Assembly: GCF_036099295.1 (NCBI RefSeq)
Contig: NZ_CP107976.1
Location: 1,860,001 to 1,924,000, forward strand
Length of the DNA stretch: 64,000 nt
Origin: Streptomyces sp. NBC_00358
Lineage (GTDB): Bacteria; Actinomycetota; Actinomycetes; Streptomycetales; Streptomycetaceae
Direction: 5' to 3'
In this document: piece after piece, positions 60,401 through 64,000 of the stretch
Position numbering within the stretch: the first letter of the stretch is position 1
Layout of the letters: every line of letters starts with the position of its first letter
Notes under the pieces: model-generated
What the model was told of the DNA's origin: nothing
The model's input: only the letters and a program-made list of their open reading frames with translations
Databases searched by the model: none
Position numbers and translations under genes: made by a program

Positions 60401-61300
60401 ATGAAGGCGATCACCTACACCAAGTTCGGCGGCCCGGAAGTCCTCCGCCTCGAAGAGGTCGACGAGCCGCACGCCGGACCCGGGCAGGTGCGGCTGAAGG
60501 TCGTGGCGGCAGGGGTCAACCCGCTCGACTCCAAGATCCGCAACGGGTGGAGGCCGCAAATCGCCCCGCCGTTCCCGGTGATCCCCGGCGTGGAGGCGGC
60601 CGGCGTCGTCGACGAGGTCGGCGAAGGCGTGACCGGCGTCGCGGTGGGTGACGAGGTCCTGGGCTGGACCGTCACCGGCGCATACGCCGAGCACGCGCTG
60701 GCCGTCGACTTCGGCCCGAAGCCCGCGGACCTCGACTGGGACCTCGCCGCGGCACTGCCCGTCGCCGTCGAGACCTCGGTCCGCGTGCTCGACGCCCTCG
60801 GCGTCGGGGAAGGCGACACGCTCCTGCTGCACGGAGCCGCGGGTGTGGCCGGCGCCGTCGGTGTTCAACTCGCAGTCACCCGCGGCGCCACGGTCATTGG
60901 CACCGCCTCCCCCGGCAACCACGACTACCTGCGCTCGCTGGGCGCGATCCCGGTCGCCTACGGCGCCGGCCTGGCCGACCGGGTCCGCGAGGCCGCACCG
61001 CAGGGCATCGACGCCGTGTACGACGCCGCGGGGGCAGGCGACCTGGAGGTGTCGATCGACCTGCGCGGCGGCACCGACCGGATCATCACCATCGCCGATC
61101 TGAAGGCCGCCGAGCTGGGCGTCACCTTCTCCGGCCCCGGCGCCCCGTTCGGTTCCCGCCTCGGCGAGTACGCCCGCCTCGCAGCCGACGGCAAGCTCAC
61201 GGTGCGCATCGCGCAGAGCCTTCTGCTGGAGGACGCCGCGAAGGCGCAGGAGCTGAGCGCGAGCGGTCACGCCGCCGGGAAGCTCGTCCTGCGGCCGTAG
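60401..61300 (+). CDS. NADPH:quinone oxidoreductase-like zinc-free MDR
   Basis: A 299-residue medium-chain reductase. The N-terminal GroES-like domain has YTKFGGPEVLRLEEVDEPHA and AAGVNPLDSKIRNG, the substrate region VIPGVEAAGVVDEVGEGVTG, and the cofactor motif LLLHGAAGVAGAVGVQLAVT. The structural zinc cysteines are absent, as in QOR proteins. GGAG lies six bases before the ATG. It reduces quinones or enones with NADPH. Ends 100 bases before an integrase remnant. Confidence 0.9.
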   Translation: MKAITYTKFGGPEVLRLEEVDEPHAGPGQVRLKVVAAGVNPLDSKIRNGWRPQIAPPFPVIPGVEAAGVVDEVGEGVTGVAVGDEVLGWTVTGAYAEHALAVDFGPKPADLDWDLAAALPVAVETSVRVLDALGVGEGDTLLLHGAAGVAGAVGVQLAVTRGATVIGTASPGNHDYLRSLGAIPVAYGAGLADRVREAAPQGIDAVYDAAGAGDLEVSIDLRGGTDRIITIADLKAAELGVTFSGPGAPFGSRLGEYARLAADGKLTVRIAQSLLLEDAAKAQELSASGHAAGKLVLRP

Positions 61301-61400
61301 CTCAGCGCCCGGCCGGCTGGGGAGGCACGACGGCAGCGCACCGGCCAGTCGCCACGGTCCTGGCGAACCCGGCCAGCTCGTCCGCCTCCACCGGTCCTGC

Positions 61401-61769
61401 CTACCGCACGGCCTCGAACAGGACACGCCGCCCGCTGTAGTGCTCCTCCACATGCGCGACCAACGCCGGTAGCAGCGGCTGGCGTTGCCTGACCCGGTCG
61501 GCGGTGCGTTCGTTGATCCGGCGCCGCCGCGCCCCGAACCCCCGCAGGTCCGCCGGCGGGATCGGACACGGCGCGGCCCAGCGCGCCCACCGCTGGGGTT
61601 CCTCCAATGCCCAGCTCTGGATGTCCATGTAGAACGCGCGGACCGGCAGCAGCATGCCGGTACCGCCGTCGACCCGTGGTTTGCCGTCCTTGCGCAGCCG
61701 GATGGCCTCGCGCCACTGGTCGTAGACTTCCTGCGGCAGGTTCAGGTCCTGCTGGCCGCGGATTACGAG
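61401..61769 (-). pseudogene. Site-specific integrase, internal fragment
   Basis: On the minus strand the frame reads EVYDQWREAIRLRKDGKPRV, DGGTGMLLPVRAFYMDIQSW, then EEPQRWARWAAPCPIPPADL and GARRRRINERTADRVRQRQP. I recall this sequence from large tyrosine-type integrases or recombinases of Streptomyces elements. Both ends are missing and the C-terminal catalytic Arg-His-Tyr part is not seen. Its place within tRNA-containing direct repeats supports a dead integration element. The identification is from memory and moderate. Confidence 0.5.
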
Positions 61770-62406
61770 TGGGCGGTTCGTGATTCTTTGAGGGGTTCTG
61801 GCGTCGCCTGATGGTGTGAGCTACCAGGGCAATGAGGGGCCGACGAGGACGGCGCCGGGGCCGCGTTCGAGGTCGTGATGATCGGCCTGCGCCACCAGCA
61901 GACGTCTTCCATGGCATGGCACCGCTCGCCGGCCTTCAACCTCCGGTTCGTCGCGTCTGCGGCGTCCGGCAAACAGCCGATGATCACGGCCTCCCCCGGG
62001 CCCGGCGCCAACATCCGCACCACGGCGCTGAGCGACGGCGGCATGACAGCCGCATGGCTCAGCAGACAGGCCGGGCTGTTTTCTGTTCGGACAGTTTCCG
62101 CCCTGGCGCGCACCAGCTCCTCACGCCCTGCTCCGACGCGATCGAGCTCCCCAGAGTTGAGTCCGAACCCGGTCAGCACGGAGCTCCTCGGGCGGCCGGC
62201 CAGAGCCCACGGGGACTGGTCAGCAGACCTCACCGAAACCCTGCGTCCCCAACACGTCCCCAAAATCACGAAAACGAAGCCGCGGAGACGCTGCCAGCTC
62301 GTGACGTTGCTGAGGCACAAGTCCTGATCATCAGCATTGCCGCAGGTCAGCGCGATGTCTGCTCAGCGAGGGAGCGAGAGCCTCGCCCCGTTCCGAAGCC
62401 GCGAGC
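61770..62406. other. Island interior, no clear gene
   Basis: About 640 bases with overlapping low-quality frames on both strands. On the minus strand near 62240-62265 a frame reads GDVLGTQ before a stop, similar to integrase C-termini and to the phrase at the other edge. Confidence 0.3.
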
Positions 62407-62532
62407 AGCGGATTCAGTCCGTTGAGCGAAAGTTGACGCTCCGACACCTCACGAGGAACGTTTCCGCAGGTCAGAAGCCTGCAAAGGTGGGGCGGGTGGG
62501 ACTCGAACCCGCGGCCGGCGGATGATGAGTCC
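62407..62532. repeat. Direct repeat with tRNA 3' half, right copy (attR candidate)
   Basis: About 126 bases matching 57008-57131. Unlike the left copy, it continues into a full-length tRNA-like cloverleaf (62488-62563). Confidence 0.8.
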
Positions 62533-62563
62533 GCTGCTCTGCGCTATGACGAATTCACTCCCC
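62488..62563 (-). tRNA. tRNA-like sequence, anticodon CAT, partly degraded
   Basis: Read on the minus strand, 76 bases can be folded: acceptor with five of seven pairs, a weak D-arm, a perfect five-pair anticodon stem with loop CTCATCA (anticodon CAT), a variable region, and a T-arm with loop TTCGAGT and one mismatch. The discriminator is A; CCA is not encoded. CAT would be Met or lysidine-modified Ile. The mismatches in acceptor and D-arm suggest a decayed gene or one altered by integration. Confidence 0.5.
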
Positions 62564-63131
62564 ACTGACTTCCCAGCCCTCGCTATAGGGCTAGTAGCAG
62601 CCAGATTAAGAACCTTCCTGGCCACACCGCCCGAAACCAACCGGGCCACTCCTGGGCTGAGTCACCACCCGACAGCAGCCCCGTTTGCGCAAGCCAAAGC
62701 AGGCGTCGCACGCGTGTCACTGGGTGACGAACGGCCGATCGATGACTGTCTCTGCGCGTCCTTCAGGCCAGTAATCTCCTCGCGATTCCTGCCCCAAGCC
62801 TCGCGCCCTCTGCCCGACCTGCGACAACACACTGAAGAGCCGAAAGAAGGGCAGATTCGACCCGGATTCGACCCCGAAGCCGGCACACGCACCGACGAAC
62901 ACATTTGATCTACGACGATGCAAATTCTGCTCCCGTATTACCAGGATCCGGCATCCGATTCGCCACAGAACTCTAAAAACAGTCATACACGCATAACTTA
63001 CGAGCGAAAACGTGGCTCAAATAGCCGCGGGAGGTCGAGGCCGGCACGGCGACCCAGTGGACGAGCATCGCAACCGCCACCGGGGAGGGCACTCACACAT
63101 CAACCCGCTGACGTGGCATTTCATTGGACGT
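62564..63131. other. Gene-free stretch before the Rieske oxygenase
   Basis: About 570 bases with no convincing gene on either strand. Local AT content rises around 62930-63020, possibly promoter DNA. Confidence 0.4.
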
Positions 63132-63148
63132 CTTCCGTGAGACGGAAG
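63132..63148. promoter_or_regulatory. Inverted repeat CTTCCGT-GAG-ACGGAAG
   Basis: Perfect 7-bp arms around three bases, 68 bases before the ATG of the VanA-like gene. A plausible operator of the kind used by GntR or PadR-type regulators; no regulator gene is adjacent in the window. Confidence 0.5.
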
Positions 63149-63215
63149 TCGTATTGCGGCCCGGTGATGTCTGGCCGAACGATGCCACCACCATCAGAGA
63201 CGGGAGCCAGCGCCC

Positions 63216-64000
63216 ATGCCGCACATCACCGCCTTCGCCAGGAACCAGTGGTACGTCGCCGCCTATACCCACGAAGTGGGGCGCGAGTTGCTCGGGCGGA
63301 CGGTGCTCGGTGAGCCGCTCGTTCTCTATCGGGCCGAGGAGGACGGGGCGGCCGTCGTCCTGGCCGACCGGTGTGTGCACCGGCGATTCCCGCTCTCGGA
63401 GAGCCGGCTCGACGGTGACCGGATCGTGTGCGGGTACCACGGGTTCACGTACGACACGACCGGCACGTGTGTGTACGTGCCGGGGCAGAAGCGGATTCCG
63501 CGCACCGCCCGGGTCGCCTCCTACCCGGTCGTCGAGCAGGACCTGTTCGTCTGGGTCTGGATCGGCGACCCGGCGCTCGCGGACCCGGGAACCGTCCCGC
63601 GCGCCCCGCACATGGACTCGCCGGACTGGACGACGGTGAGCGGCATGGAGCCCATCGACGCGGACTACGGACTCCTCGTCGACAATCTCCTCGACCTCTC
63701 CCACGAGACGTATCTGCACGGCGGCTACATCGGGACGCCCGAGGTCGCCGAGACGCCGATCACCACCGAGGTGGACGAGGGCGCCGGTGTCGTGCGCGTC
63801 TCCCGGCACATGGACGACGCCGAGTGCCCCCCGTTCTACGCCCGCTCGACCGGCATCGAGGGCCGCATCACGCGCTGGCAGGACATCGAGTACCACGCGC
63901 CGTGCCTGTATGTGCTGCACAGCAGGATCGCCCCGGTCGGCGTGCTCCCCGAGGCGGACGGCAGCGACCCCGACGCCTTCCACACCGAGGTCACCTACGC
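63216..64000 (+). CDS. vanA: Rieske aromatic O-demethylase oxygenase (VanA-like), partial
   Basis: The first 261 residues of a Rieske non-heme iron oxygenase; the gene runs off the right edge. The Rieske cluster motif is CVHRRFPLSESRLDGDRIVC followed by GYH (C-x-H ... C-x2-H), and the mononuclear iron ligands lie in DNLLDLSHETYLHGGYIG. The N-terminus FARNQWYVAAYTHEVGRELL is typical of vanillate O-demethylase oxygenase. It removes the methyl group as formaldehyde and needs a VanB-type reductase; vanB may lie just beyond the window or the reductase at 32154 could serve. vanA is the likely name but other methoxy-aromatic substrates are possible. Confidence 0.85.
   Translation, partial: MPHITAFARNQWYVAAYTHEVGRELLGRTVLGEPLVLYRAEEDGAAVVLADRCVHRRFPLSESRLDGDRIVCGYHGFTYDTTGTCVYVPGQKRIPRTARVASYPVVEQDLFVWVWIGDPALADPGTVPRAPHMDSPDWTTVSGMEPIDADYGLLVDNLLDLSHETYLHGGYIGTPEVAETPITTEVDEGAGVVRVSRHMDDAECPPFYARSTGIEGRITRWQDIEYHAPCLYVLHSRIAPVGVLPEADGSDPDAFHTEVTY

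Overview
The window looks like Streptomyces or a very close relative. GC is very high with strong third-position GC bias. Markers include an SCO5918-family protein, BldC-type MerR proteins, a SigB/F/G-type sigma factor, a RheA-type hsp18 control region and a mycothiol-dependent formaldehyde dehydrogenase. The left end cuts a hemolysin III (TrhA) gene and the right end cuts a VanA-type Rieske oxygenase.

Region 1 (1-21 kb) is a stress and partner-switching neighbourhood. It holds a cold-shock block (CBS protein, DEAD-box helicase, CspA), two SpoIIE/PP2C phosphatases, two MarR regulators, a STAS protein, a divergent hsp18/regulator pair with RheA-like operators, DUF2267, CsbD and small hydrophobic proteins, and a SigB-like sigma factor. 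The standout is a translationally coupled set at 9.9-13.2 kb: PAS/GAF-type PP2C phosphatase, CarH-like B12-binding protein without a DNA-binding domain, and STAS protein. It looks like a B12 (possibly light) input into anti-sigma partner switching. The stretch also carries many broken genes and IS scraps.

Region 2 (21-28.3 kb) is a fructan/fructose locus: a truncated LacI gene, an ABM monooxygenase, a decayed GH32 fructanase, a PfkB fructokinase, a CUT2 importer (FrcBCA type) and an intact LacI regulator. Paired TGTCA-N4-TGACA operators lie at both ends of the kinase.

Region 3 (29-34 kb) is a probable methoxy-aromatic O-demethylation operon: IclR regulator, VanB-type reductase, CYP199-like P450, S-(hydroxymethyl)mycothiol dehydrogenase and MBL hydrolase. 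The last two would remove the formaldehyde made by demethylation, but both carry single-base frameshifts here. Region 4 (34-46.7 kb) is plant-glycoside use: GH3 with PA14, GH78 alpha-L-rhamnosidase, a CUT1 importer, a second solute-binding protein and two tandem LacI regulators.

Region 5 (46.7-57 kb) is a tightly coupled catabolic cluster. LysR and MFS genes sit divergent from FAA hydrolase, cyclase, FAD monooxygenase, ACMSD-like amidohydrolase, extradiol dioxygenase, second FAA hydrolase and SDR, ending in two damaged genes (an SDR lacking its catalytic core and a frameshifted, truncated CoA-transferase subunit). Its substrate cannot be named from sequence; aromatic ring hydroxylation followed by meta-cleavage is the best reading.

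Region 6 (57.0-62.5 kb) is bounded by a ~125-bp direct repeat containing the 3' half of a CAT-anticodon tRNA-like sequence, so it appears to be an integrated island. It holds IS110 and acyl-CoA-ligase fragments, an AraC regulator, an NmrA-like protein, a quinone oxidoreductase and an integrase remnant. Many genes across the window are broken by single-base indels, which means either real decay or residual assembly error; this should be settled before function is inferred from the broken genes.
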